From Pocillopora verrucosa (Eukaryota > Cnidaria > Anthozoa > Scleractinia > Pocilloporidae), in NCBI RefSeq assembly GCF_036669915.1, contig NC_089320.1, positions 2,355,129 to 2,419,128 on the forward strand: DNA of 64,000 nucleotides, written 5' to 3'. A program made the translations under genes and the position numbers. Below, piece after piece: positions 34,501-44,462 of this stretch; the stretch's first letter is position 1; every line of letters begins with the position of its first letter. Under the pieces are notes generated by a model. That model did no database searches, was not told the origin of the DNA, and saw only the letters and a program-made list of their open reading frames with translations.

Positions 34501-37500
34501 CAACAATAGAAGTTCTTGATTGTCAAACAAATTCTCCTTGTGAGCATCTTAGAAAATGTATAAGAAACAGTATGGAGAATATGCATGCTGATGTTATGAT
34601 ATATAAATAATGGCTGATGTCACTTCATTCATACATTTCAGGGTGGTTTTAAGGTTAGTCCAGAGCAATTCAGACAGTTCTCAATTGAATATAGTTCCTT
34701 CACATTTTTTCTTTAGACAAGAGAGAAAGTAGAAGATATAAAAACTCCCTAAATTGCAGTGAAACGACTTCAAAACCACACGTTGAACATTTGAACCTTA
34801 AGAGTGACCAGCATTAAATTTCTCCTCACAATAATAGGGCTGAATCATTCATTGATGTCCTGAGAATCAAGGAAATGATCACCAACCTAAGAAGCTTTGA
34901 TTGTTAAACATATTCTCCTTGCTAGTACCAAAGGGAATGTACAGAGAAGAGTGAGGAGAATATTGATGTTGATTTTAGGGTGTAGTGGGTCAAAACCAAC
35001 CAATTTCAGAGCACATAATAACTGAGAGAAACTTTAAAAATGATAAACAAGGTAATTTATGATCGTGAGTTAGCTTCACAGTATTTTAAACATCCCAGCC
35101 CAATAGAATAAAATATCCCAGAATTGTACAGTTACATACGTTTCAATATTCATGCTCCCTCCTTTCTTTCCATGCCATCCTTCGCCGCCACCACTCAGCT
35201 GTCTATCATGGCCTCCAAACCGCACAAGATTGGAAAATATTCTTGTCAGGTAGTCACCTGTTGCTATTTGCTGAAGACGAGTGCTGTGAAAATAAACAAA
35301 CATTATCGTCAGTTTTATAAATCAGAGACCAAAAGTTAAATCTTCAGCTCTTTAGTTTGGTTGCCAAAAACACAAAAACATCTGATTTGTAACATCTTTA
35401 CCCATCTGCATAATTTGAAAACAAAGTTTTAAAAACATTTCTTTGCTTAACCCTTAAAAACCCCTGAAGGAGACTAGTATCTAATTTCCACTTGGGCATC
35501 AAACGACAGAATAACAATAATGATTACAAACTTGAAAAGCTCTTGATTTTAGCCCTTTTACCCTAACATCAGCATGCATATTCTCCATACTGTTCTCTAT
35601 ACATTTCCTTGGGTGCTGATAAGGAGAATTTGTTTAATAATCAAGAGCTTCTTCCGTAAGCAATCATTGTTTTTATTCTTGTGACCTCAATGTTTGATTC
35701 AGGGATGATATTGTAAGGAGAAATTAGATCCTAATCATTCTAAGGGATCAAAAGGTTGGCAAAATTCCCCACAGGAAATGTTTAGAGTGCAGTGTGGAGA
35801 ATATACATGAATATAAAATGTTTTCTTTCTTTTGAATGATCATCAGTTGAGTGTCTAAAGAGAGCAACCACAAAAAATGGCAAATGTATTGTTTACTGGG
35901 CACTGGTCTACATGAAGAACAACACAGACAAGACTAGATTGCTTACTAGTGAATGGGTCTTAAATTCTGGTAATCAAGAATCAATTTTTCTATCAAATCC
36001 TATTATGATAAGACCTGATTATCTGTAATTCAAGGTATGGCTTAATTGACCAGGGGCGTACTCCTAGGGAGGAGCTAAAATACCAGATCTTGGTCAGGTT
36101 GTTCAAAGCTGGGTTAAGATAACCCATGATTAGTGTGAGATCTGATTTCAGATCTGAAAGCTTTAAAAGAAAATTCAGTCAAATTTCTTTCATCTAGAAT
36201 ATGACTATTTGACGCTCTAAAAAGAACACAGAAAATTATCCCAAAAAGGCTTTTGAATGAAGGAATAAAGAAACCCAGATTAAAATTGAACCTTGGGTTA
36301 GTGCTAAACAGCTTTCAAACAACTGGGCCTTTATGTTAAGCCATATGCATGATTTTATTGGTTGTTTTGAAACTAAAAAACCTTTGCTTATCTGTATCTA
36401 CCACACAAATGAAACAAATCCCACACAAATGTTTTGGTTATTTCAAGATGCAAAGCATTACCTGCTGGTAAATGCTGGGTATCCTGCAACATCTTGATCC
36501 ATGATAACTCTGAACAGTGATGCAGGAGCAAAAGGGTCGCTCTGTATTTTGTCAGCATAAAGTTTAAAGTTTGGAAAAATCCAGCATCCTAAAGTACAAC
36601 AGAAAGAACAAAAAAGCAATGAAAATAACAATCCTGAAGCATTACCACTGTTGTAAGCTTCTGTAAAGCAAGTAAATATGATCATTAATGCAAGCTACAA
36701 ATCCCTAAAAAGAGGGAATTGAAATTACAGGGTTTTACAGTATAATTTACCTTCTCAATAAAATAATATAAATATCAATTCTCTGCACTATTTACCATAT
36801 ATCCTCAAGTTAATATTTTTTCCTGCTTAAGAATCTTCATATAAAATCAATTCATTTTGAAGTCACAAGGGAAATAAGCAGAACAAATTCGAAAGCTGAT
36901 GGTTTGAATGTTAGCTCTTTGTCAAGGTGCAGGGCTAACTCTCTGACATACAGCTGACAAGCTTACGCTCACCTGTAATGCCAGGGATAGGATGGTTGCA
37001 CGAACATATGATCAAACAAGAGAACTTTACCTGATATATCATGGTAAGCTTTGTAGCTTTTCCCCTCTAAGTCTGCCAGAGTATGAGCCAGATCCTATCA
37101 AAGAATACATGACAAATAAATCACTTTACATTCATTCTACCAAAAGAGAGCATTTTGACTTGGAAACACACAAAGTGAGTAATTTTTCAAAAAATTCAAT
37201 TTAACCTTTGACCCCTAGTGGGAACTTAGACATAAAATTTTTTCCCATAATATCCATCCTTAATCAAATATGAAGGTCACAAGGATAAAGGAAATGATCA
37301 CCAACTAAAACAGCTTTTGATTGCAAAACAAGTTCTCCTTTCCAGCATCTCAAGAAAAGCATGGAGGACAGTATGGATAATATGCATACTGCTGTTAGAT
37401 AGAGAATGGTCTATCCATTGAGTAATGGTTCATAAAATTTCCACATATTTTACAGCCTCAGGTTCTGTAGTGTCTTTTTTTCTCAGACTTTTTTTTTCAT

Positions 37501-38195
37501 CTCAAATCTTTTTTCTATACTTACAACTGATGCTTTGAACATAAGCCACTGTTCACTCTGCTGAATGGCTTTTCCCAAGAAAGCACTTTAACTCAGATTA
37601 AAATAAGACATTTGATGTCAAAGCCTTGTTGTTTAATATGTTTCTAGAGAGAATAGGGAGACTCAGACTGCCCAGAAATGAAATGATCACTCCCACAATT
37701 TTTATTCCTACCTCCCAGTTTCTTGAGCCTCCATAGCTGGACCCCCTGCCATCGTTTGAGGCAGAATCTGGTCTTTGCTGACCGTAACTGTTTGGGTTTT
37801 GATAATTACCTCTCCATCCACCTCTAGATCCCCTAAAAATATATGACCAAAAAAAATTCAGTCTGGATCGATGACGTATATCTTGATCTTTGGAAACAGA
37901 ACAGGGAGATAACATTCATTTCGAAATATAAACAGAGCAAACACACAGTTAAATCTCACAACTTAACATGTCGAGAAAAAAGTGACTTTCTACCCTTAGT
38001 AATGCACACGTGTAAATCTACAATTGATTATCAACCAACTCATTAACATATTTCATGTTCCTTTATCGCATTTCTACACTTTGATCGAATTCTCCTTGTG
38101 TCATATTTCCTCATCAATAGCATTTCAATACAAATCAAAGTCCCTTACCGTCTTCCTCCATATCGATTCTTGTAGTAAGCTCCTCGATTCGACAT
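28548..38195 (-). CDS. ABC-class ATPase (COG3044, MRB1590-like) with RGG-type N-terminus
   Basis: Seventeen exons give 632 codons (631 aa): 38149-38195, 37712-37832, 37031-37094, 36462-36588, 35140-35283, 34247-34304, 33911-34009, 33564-33802, 32904-33076, 32147-32310, 31392-31484, 31051-31122, 30557-30619, 30055-30171, 29529-29632, 29304-29381, 28548-28680. Residues 1-56 are rich in Arg, Gly, Tyr and Asn (YGGRRGSRGGWRGNY), typical of RNA-binding tails. Then comes the family core: DLEGKSYKAYHDI, W.FP..KLYADKIQSDPFAP, LPARGR, the P-loop GGGFHGKST (315-323), the signature-like GSGSTTQAAN, and Walker B LLIDEDTSATNFMIRDARM (about 409-425), then IGGSGDYF and a C-terminal EIAAAINRLR. The family includes trypanosome MRB1590, associated with mitochondrial RNA editing; the animal role is unknown to me. 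All ATPase motifs look intact. Confidence 0.93.
28986..29068. repeat. Near-perfect hairpin of 37-38 bp arms
   Basis: Arms AGTATCTGGGCAACTGCCCA...CTCCCCAACC and its inverted complement differ by a single inserted base, with an 8-base loop AGTTGTTG. It lies in the last intron of the ABC-class ATPase. The arm is a phrase I recall as widely dispersed in cnidarian DNA. Confidence 0.9.
32502..32701. repeat. Homogeneous 16-bp minisatellite in an intron
   Basis: Twelve and a half copies of GAGCAGGCGAGCGCAC without a visible mismatch, GC-rich against an AT-rich background. It sits in the ABC-class ATPase intron between 32310 and 32904. Because the unit lacks stop codons in several frames, long open frames appear on both strands with Arg/Ala/Glu or Leu/Val/Arg/Ser periodicity; they are not genes. 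Flanks carry degraded related motifs (GAACGAGCGCACAAGCG at left). Confidence 0.95.
34414..34603 (+). repeat. Dispersed repeat family A copy
   Basis: Well-preserved copy: CTACAAGTGACTAGAATCTA, TTTCTCCTTACAATATAACC, CAAACAAATTCTCCTTGTGA, CAGTATGGAGAATATGCATG, TGATGTTA. It is in the ATPase intron between 34304 and 35140. Confidence 0.8.
34793..34988 (+). repeat. Dispersed repeat family A copy
   Basis: Same orientation and same intron as the preceding copy, about 190 bp away. Begins CTTAAGAGTGACCAGCATTA and ends GAGGAGAATATTGATGTTGA. Confidence 0.75.
35555..35745 (-). repeat. Dispersed repeat family A copy, reversed
   Basis: Reads GCCCTTTTACCCTAACATCA, GCATATTCTCCATACTGTTC, TGATAAGGAGAATTTG and GTAAGGAGAAATTAGATCCT. 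A short further fragment may lie at 35763-35815. Confidence 0.8.
36095..36332. repeat. Dispersed repeat family B copy
   Basis: Inverted relative to the copy in ILKAP. Ends GTTGTTCAAAGCTGGGTTAA and CAGCTTTCAAACAACTGGGC; interior AGATCTGATTTCAGATCTGA is itself a palindrome. It lies in the ATPase intron between exons 4 and 5. Confidence 0.75.
37204..37404 (+). repeat. Dispersed repeat family A copy
   Basis: Begins CCTTTGACCCCTAGTGGGAA; contains AGGATAAAGGAAATGATCAC, AACAAGTTCTCCTTTCCAGC and GGATAATATGCATACTGCTG. It is in the ATPase intron between exons 2 and 3. Confidence 0.8.
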
Positions 38196-39886
38196 TTTAC
38201 GACAGGCGGGCTTAGGCTGTGACGATGGCTTCTTTGGGACACTGGTGACTAATAATGAGTCCGCTGACTAGAGAAGAGCATAGCCATATGGGCTCGTGTT
38301 TTGTCCAGAATGTTTTCTGTTTGTTTTTAGAGACACGATTTTTCAGTCTGTGCAAATGTTTGGTTGATCCAGTGGTGAATTGGTTTTTAGAAAGTTGCAA
38401 AATTTTTTTTTCTTTTATTATTATTATTTCCCTGCAATTTGATTGGTTTCTTTAAATAAGCAATTGGCTGTTGCATTTCAGTAAAGCTATCGCAATGGCT
38501 GGGAAAAATATGCGATTTAGAGCAAAAAAAAAAGGGTGCGATTTGTGAATTAATTGCACCAATGAGATCCAATCAGATTACAGGGATCACCCGCAATGAT
38601 TCCAACGTGGATGTAATATATATTGTAGATAGATGTTCGACTAAATAGCTGTATAATCTGTTTAACCTGACTCGTTGGTCTGATTTAATCTGACTCATGG
38701 TCTAGACCATAATATACAAAGCTCACACAGTGACGCGCGTGTAGGGTAAAACCAAATATTCACAGAAATTTCAATTTCATGGGACAATTTCTTTATTTTC
38801 ACGTTTCTACTTCCCGTCCCTGAATAAATTTCTGTGACGTGTTTCAACTCACGCTTAGAAATAAACCTTTATATGCGCCAAGTTCAATTAAGCAATGTTG
38901 ATCACGGGATCTGTAATAACTGACGAGCCAGACTGTCCTGACTGGTCAGACAGTGTTCAGTCAATTCTAAAAATGAGAAACCATTCTCAGGCTTGGTCTG
39001 ATAGTCTAGATACAACAGTCACGAATTCTGGGGGGATTTTTAGATGGCTCTGATCATCCTAGCTTATTCGTCCTTACCTGGTGCAGCCCCAACTCCACCC
39101 ATCTCGGCTGGTAACTGTCACTTTGGTAGAAACCATTACTCAAACTCACCATTCGTTCCCGGTATTCATTTTTCATTTAAGTCTATTAGGTAAGAGTTTT
39201 CGTCGTTCTCCAACCGCAAAATTTTTAAGGTTTAAATAGGTAAGAAACAAATAAGGGAAAAAAGACTGCTGTAAGTCTCCAGGTATGTGGTTTAAAACAC
39301 TTTACTAACCCAAAGGGAAATCAACCAACTACCGTTTACAAAACCGGTGTCTTACATGACTCAGTTGGTGAGCTTATTTCTTGATTGACAAAAAGCTTTG
39401 GCGTTAAAACTTTTTTCATATTAGACTCGAAATCATTGTAGTAGAGTGTAAAAGTGATGCTCTAGCGAATCTCAGAATAAACTTCCGAAATCTGCATGGT
39501 TAATTTTGAAAATTTAAGTTTCATATAAAGTCACGTTTTGTGCGACAAAATATTACTTGACAGGCTGGGCCCAGCCAAAAAGACGGCAAGGGTTGGTTTA
39601 ATTTTGGAAAGAAAATGTTCCTTTAGTGAATTTTAGACAGCTTGATATCTGCTTGTAGCACGATCAACATTGTTTAAGAACATAGGCCAAATCAATCATC
39701 CGAAAAATGACAATAAAAACTTAAATTGTTTTGAAGACCTTAATAATTAACATGTCAACAGGAATTGCTATCCATAAAATCTCTTCATAAATTCTCCTCC
39801 ATTATTTGCTGATCCAGTGCTGCAGGTCCTCCGAATCCCTTATTTATTTTTATTTATTTCTCTTTTTCGGACAGACCTGAAGCACT
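38196..39886. other. Intergenic: promoter of the ATPase and upstream of a secreted-protein gene
   Basis: Contains the ATPase 5' region on the minus strand. An acceptor (TTTTTCGGACAG, ending at 39876) lies 10 bases before the plus-strand ATG at 39887, so that gene probably has a non-coding first exon somewhere in here. No confident TATA box was assigned. Confidence 0.45.
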
Positions 39887-41872
39887 ATGAGAGTAGTTAT
39901 GCTTCTGTTGTTTCAACTCTCCATTTTCTGTTTCCCATCATCCCTCGCGGAGGAATACAAGTTCTGTGATGCCAAACCACTTGGCAAATACTGCTTGGCT
40001 GACTACACAGGATGGCGGGAGTGTTTGATTGATGCTTTGGATGAGCCCGCTGAAGAGCTACATCATTGTCCAGCTGGCTCCAAGTAATGTTTGGTCTCTC
40101 TTACTACTGTAGCTGCCGTCGATAGGCAGACATATTGAGAGAAGAATCCTACTTCTTCTTTTCGTCCAATAAGTATAAATAAGGCTAAAACTGCTTATTA
40201 TATTTGAAAAATTCTGTTTTAAAGATGTGTATGCTATGGCAAGCGGGAACAAGGCTCCTGTGTGACGCATGCGCGAAACCCATGCGTCCGTTCTGCGGAC
40301 GAACGCGTTCGGCCTGAGTTTCCCCAGTCGTACTTTGGCGTGATATTTGTAACAGACGCGTTCTGTGACAAGGATGGCTGCGAAGGACGCATTGTTGTGA
40401 GTGAAAAATACCGGGACAACAAGAAAGGTGGCAGATCACGTGAAGATCTCGTGATGGGGCTGACACAGCACATGACAGTGATAATTGTGCCCGAAGGAGA
40501 CGGGTGGTCTCAGGTGAATAATACATTGTAGTCTTCAGACTCCGAGGATTACGGATTCAAAAAATCAAGTGTCCATTCCGGCCCACTGGGTATGGATAAT
40601 ATCGATAATGGTGTGCTCTGGGGAGACGATTGACCCAAAATGTTATTCTCGTCAACAGGATTTTTCTCACCTCCATAATAGCAGCATAGAAGCAGAAAAC
40701 TAAACATTCTGGAAAGTACTTTGGAAACATTTCAACTACAAAGACAAACAAAGTACAAAAAAATTGAATAAAAAGGAAGAAACAGCTAGATAGTCAAAAT
40801 TTTTCGTCGATTCTGAGAGTTTTTGTGAAGCTCTGCTGACCATGAGCAGTGTGAAGGCCAAGAAGAGGAAACATTTATTAGTTCCAACTCATCAAACATT
40901 AGTTCTTGATCCTTTAATTCCCACGAGTGATCAAGATAGAATTTCTCCTTAAAATATGACAAGTGATGAGAATAAAGAAAAATATCAACAAGGAGAATTT
41001 TAGCTAATCCAATACCAAATTCTCAGTAGCTAACATCATAAGAATTAATAATAATTAATTAACTAATTAATCTTGGGAGTGAAAGGGTTAAACATTCTCT
41101 TCCACAATTAGTAACATCTTTCACAATGCCATCCTCATAAGTAGCAATTCCTCTAATTTTTTGCTTGTTCTCTTCCTAGTACGCCATAGACTTGAGGGAG
41201 GGCACACCTTTGTGTAACAAGACCATGCTTCCGGAATTCCAAGGCCTCATGAAGGTTCCCGACAATTTCCAATACAACGGCACAGTGGAAATTCTGGGCG
41301 TCGAATGTGAAGATTGGATTTACGAAGCCAACAGTCAGGGAAACTTTAGTGCCGTGAAGGATAAAGCCGAAAACGTTGGATTCAGCCAAACAGTTCGCAA
41401 CAAAATTCTCACTCGCCTTACAGATAATTTAGAGACGAATACTCTCGGTGGTGGAGGTCAAATTGTTGAAGTGCATCACATCTATGTGGCTAAAATCAAT
41501 GGTACTAATGTACCCCTGAAGGTAGAATTCGCCATTGCTATTCCTAAACAAAAAATTTTCACTCACTATAAGGAATTCATGGTCGCTTATTACCCAAATA
41601 AGTCCATCAGCATCAGCAGCGAGTCTCGGATGTTTGATCTCCCGGATGTATGCACGAGTAAGGATGAGGGGGAGGGTGGGGCGATTGATGACGTACCACT
41701 GGATATTCAAACTGTCAAACGCCATCATCGAAAGGAGGGGATGAATGCTGGAGACGATGAGTTTCCAACAACGAAGCGATTTGTAATGCCTTCGGTCACG
41801 CACGAAATGGGTGACGCCTCCGACATTTTGGAGCACTATAGAGTGGCAGATCAAGTAATGCATGCAATATAG
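39887..41872 (+). CDS. Secreted cysteine-rich protein, paralogue 1
   Basis: Exons 39887-40083, 40225-40513 and 41180-41872 give 392 aa. A signal peptide (MRVVMLLLFQLSIFCFPSSLA) leads to a cysteine module FCDAKPLGKYCLADYTGW..C...CPAGSKCVCYG, spaced like a CBM14/peritrophin-type fold. Exon 2 has more cysteines (GSC, NPC, FC..GC). Exon 3 has the family pattern P.NFQYNGTVEILGVEC..W and closes with FDLPDVC, then an extra Asp/Glu/Lys-rich tail of about 60 residues with dibasic sites (VKRHHRK, TTKRF) not seen in paralogues 2 and 3. Several N-x-T/S glycosylation sites are present. The last exon recalls ependymin-related proteins (YxIDL, C, VP, G, W, LPxxC), but weakly. Function unknown; extracellular location is the only firm claim. 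Confidence 0.85.
40908..41092 (+). repeat. Rearranged dispersed repeat family A copy
   Basis: Lies in intron 2 of paralogue 1. Keeps TTTAATTCCCACGAGTGATC, ATTTCTCCTTAAAATATGAC and the closing GGGAGTGAAAGGGTTAA. The middle is replaced by an AACAAGGAGAATTTTAG segment and an AATTAATTAACTAATTAATC palindromic stretch. Confidence 0.55.
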
Positions 41873-42027
41873 GAAAAAAGAAAATGAGTGTTTTAACTTT
41901 CAACTTTAATTTTAATGCTCAACAATCAAACTTTCTCGGAAATTGAAAACAAACCGCCTGATACTCCATATCGTCCAGCAAAAGATTACTTTTGGCTCAA
42001 AGCTTTGAAATTCAGGTATATTTGTGT

Positions 42028-42033
42028 AATAAA
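42028..42033 (+). terminator. Polyadenylation signal of paralogue 1
   Basis: AATAAA, 156 bases after the stop codon, followed by a T-rich stretch. The match is canonical and the spacing reasonable. Confidence 0.5.
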
Positions 42034-42760
42034 TGATAAATGAATGACTTACGATCAATATCAATGTTGTTGTCTAATTAAAAAGCAAAGACACAATTAA
42101 AGCAAGCCAATTTTCGCAGATATTAAAATCGTTATTTTATGCATGTCCGACTTGGTTCAAATGATCTCTAAACATTATGAAGCCGTATCAATTTTTAAGA
42201 TTAATGATTTTCTTAAAGATGTTTGTTATGCCAATCAACCGATAAAAACAGAAACTATTAAATTTACTCATCGTAACAGAGTCAAGATGCATCTACGTCG
42301 TTAACTGATCGCGTCAAAATATTACTTTTCTAACTTTCTGCCAGAAACTACCGTCAAACATGAAAATTTTACGTGTTCATCTGATTTTGGCGAGTTTTCG
42401 GGGTTGTTTTCAATCCGTAATGTAAGCTCCCGACGAAAACAAACCAACCAAAAGCGCAATTTATATGCCTGAAAAATTTTCTTGAGCTTTCGTCAAATAT
42501 TATAATGCCCTTGTACGAAGTCAACTGACGGTTTCGAGCTTGGATTCACACGGAAGATCCACTGAGACAAAACTCAGCAGGTTAGCAACAATGCAATTTG
42601 AAAATGTTTAGTTCCTTTCCCTTTCAAAGTGTTCTGTTACTTGAAACAGAATTGAAACTCGCCAATATTTCATTCCCGTAAACGAAAGACAGACAAAAGA
42701 ACGCAAATCTACAAACAGAACACTCCCGCAAAAATTTCATGTTTAACGGTAGATTTCAGT

Positions 42761-44462
42761 TTATACCACAGCTATTGATGGACGATTCAAACAAAAAGTG
42801 GGAAGTTCAAAAGAGTCTTCATCGACACTTATCGCGAAGGAAGTTACATTTAGCACCATATGGGAACTTGTTTTTCCCAAAGGCCCCGAATTGTAGGTAG
42901 ACTCTATCATGACTGGCGCAATCGAGGATTTGTCGAGATCGCTCGCTGCATTCGTTTGGTTCGTTATGTAATAAGCTTGAAAGGATGTTGGCTGCCCTGG
43001 ATTGTGGCCCCCAGTCTTCCATATCCACTTATCACAGAGTAGGTAGCCAACTTTGACTGTGCCGTTGAAACTGAAGAAGGGAGGGACTTGCGATACAGGA
43101 AAAGTTTTTATTTCCTGCGTTACGCACTGCTCCTTATCCCATCGAAACTCAGTCTGTGAATAATATAGCGATATATAAGACAATGTGATGGAAACAATGG
43201 GTATATCTCTTTCTGATGCATCATTGTGAATCCGTCGGTACTCATGCCCAGCGGAAGAAGATGTGACACCACCCAACCCCCCCCCCACCCCCATAAAAAA
43301 ATGTAAAAATTGCTCAAATATGCTCAAGTAAAATTCGAAGTGGAAGAAGGTCTTTTAAGTTACCCGACATATATAACATAATAAGCCCTTTCCAAAATGG
43401 AGTGGCGCTGGAAAGCCTCACGGGCATCAATTATTTAGAAGCCATGATGCTGATGGAGTATAAAAAAAAGCTCCACTCCCAACGTTCCTTGTGACCTGTG
43501 AAGCTTTCTCTGAGTGAGAACAAAGACCTTCTTACCTGATTAAAACCACCGCCAGGTCTTGGTAAAACGAACGTAGACGACCAGTATATTGATCCATAAT
43601 CGTCTCTCTTTTTAAGATCAGTCAGAGACTGCAATTCCCTCCCAGAACTGTAAGTGGTCTTGCATCCCATGGGCGAGCACACTGTTAGTTTGGAGTTGTA
43701 GTACATGGTGAATTTATCAGGAGTCGGCGGTGGAGGTATGAAAGTCTGGCAAGGATCTTCGATGTAGTCTGGACATGGAGGGCCATCAAAACAAACACAT
43801 CTAATCGAAAAAAAATTCATGACAATAATGATGAGACTTAAATACAAATAACATCAACTAAAAAAAATACTTTTTCATAACGAGCGCGGGACAAAAATCT
43901 GATTTTCTCGCCTTTGGAAATGAAGACAAACCAAAAACTGAGCGAGTTAAAATATTTTGAACCATTCACTTTGGTAATGTCCCCCCCCCCCCCCCCGATG
44001 CTCTGTAGTATTCTACTGCTCTCCTTATCGGCGGGCAATTTTTTACGGTTCCCCCTTTATATTCTGTTGACGACGACTGTTGCCCCCCCCCACCTCAATT
44101 CCCCCCGATAACCATGTGACCTTCCCCCAAAAATCCTCTGAACCCCTACCTCCCCACCCCCACCCCCCCCCCCCGCTCCCCCCGTTAGATAAACGACGAC
44201 CGGTCCTTCATGATCCTTGACATTTCGACTCGGTAAATCAGAAGGTGACACACCTTGTGTTTGGAGGACATGTAGTGATTTTGTCCACCATCTGGCCAGT
44301 CTTTCGGTCAACATAACAGTTATGCCAGCCTGTGAGATCCGGGAGACAATAATTTCCTGGGGGACCCTCATCACAAAACTCGTCTGGTCCATCAGCCACT
44401 TTCGCAAAGGAACAATGGTACACGAAGTACACGAACAAAGTTACGAACAATTGCAGTTTCAT
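42761..44462 (-). CDS. Secreted cysteine-rich protein, paralogue 2
   Basis: Minus-strand exons 44254-44462, 43536-43800 and 42761-43153 give 288 aa in frame. Intron phases match paralogues 1 and 3 (phase 2 after exon 1, phase 0 after exon 2). A signal peptide (MKLQLFVTLFVYFVYHCSFA) precedes FCDEGPPGNYCLPDLTGWHN and C...CPPNTRCVCFDGPPC. Exon 2 has a proline-rich run (FIPPPPTPDKF) and paired cysteines. Exon 3 carries PFFSFNGTVKVGYLLCDKW and ends ...FELPTFC before a short tail. Glycosylation sites include FNGT and NQTN. No transmembrane helix follows the signal. Function unknown. An acceptor-like TCTCGTAG lies about 20 bases before the ATG, suggesting a non-coding first exon. Confidence 0.85.
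43975..44180. repeat. Poly-C low-complexity tracts
   Basis: Intron 1 of paralogue 2 contains C runs of about 17 (43981-43996), 9 (44084-44092) and 12 or more (44160-44175), with CCCCA interruptions between. A related C run lies at 43279-43293 in intron 2. On the coding strand these are G runs. Confidence 0.9.

Noticed and set aside
41429-41863. Minus-strand 144-codon open frame
   Set aside because: A shadow of the last coding exon of secreted paralogue 1, which has conserved family motifs on the plus strand.
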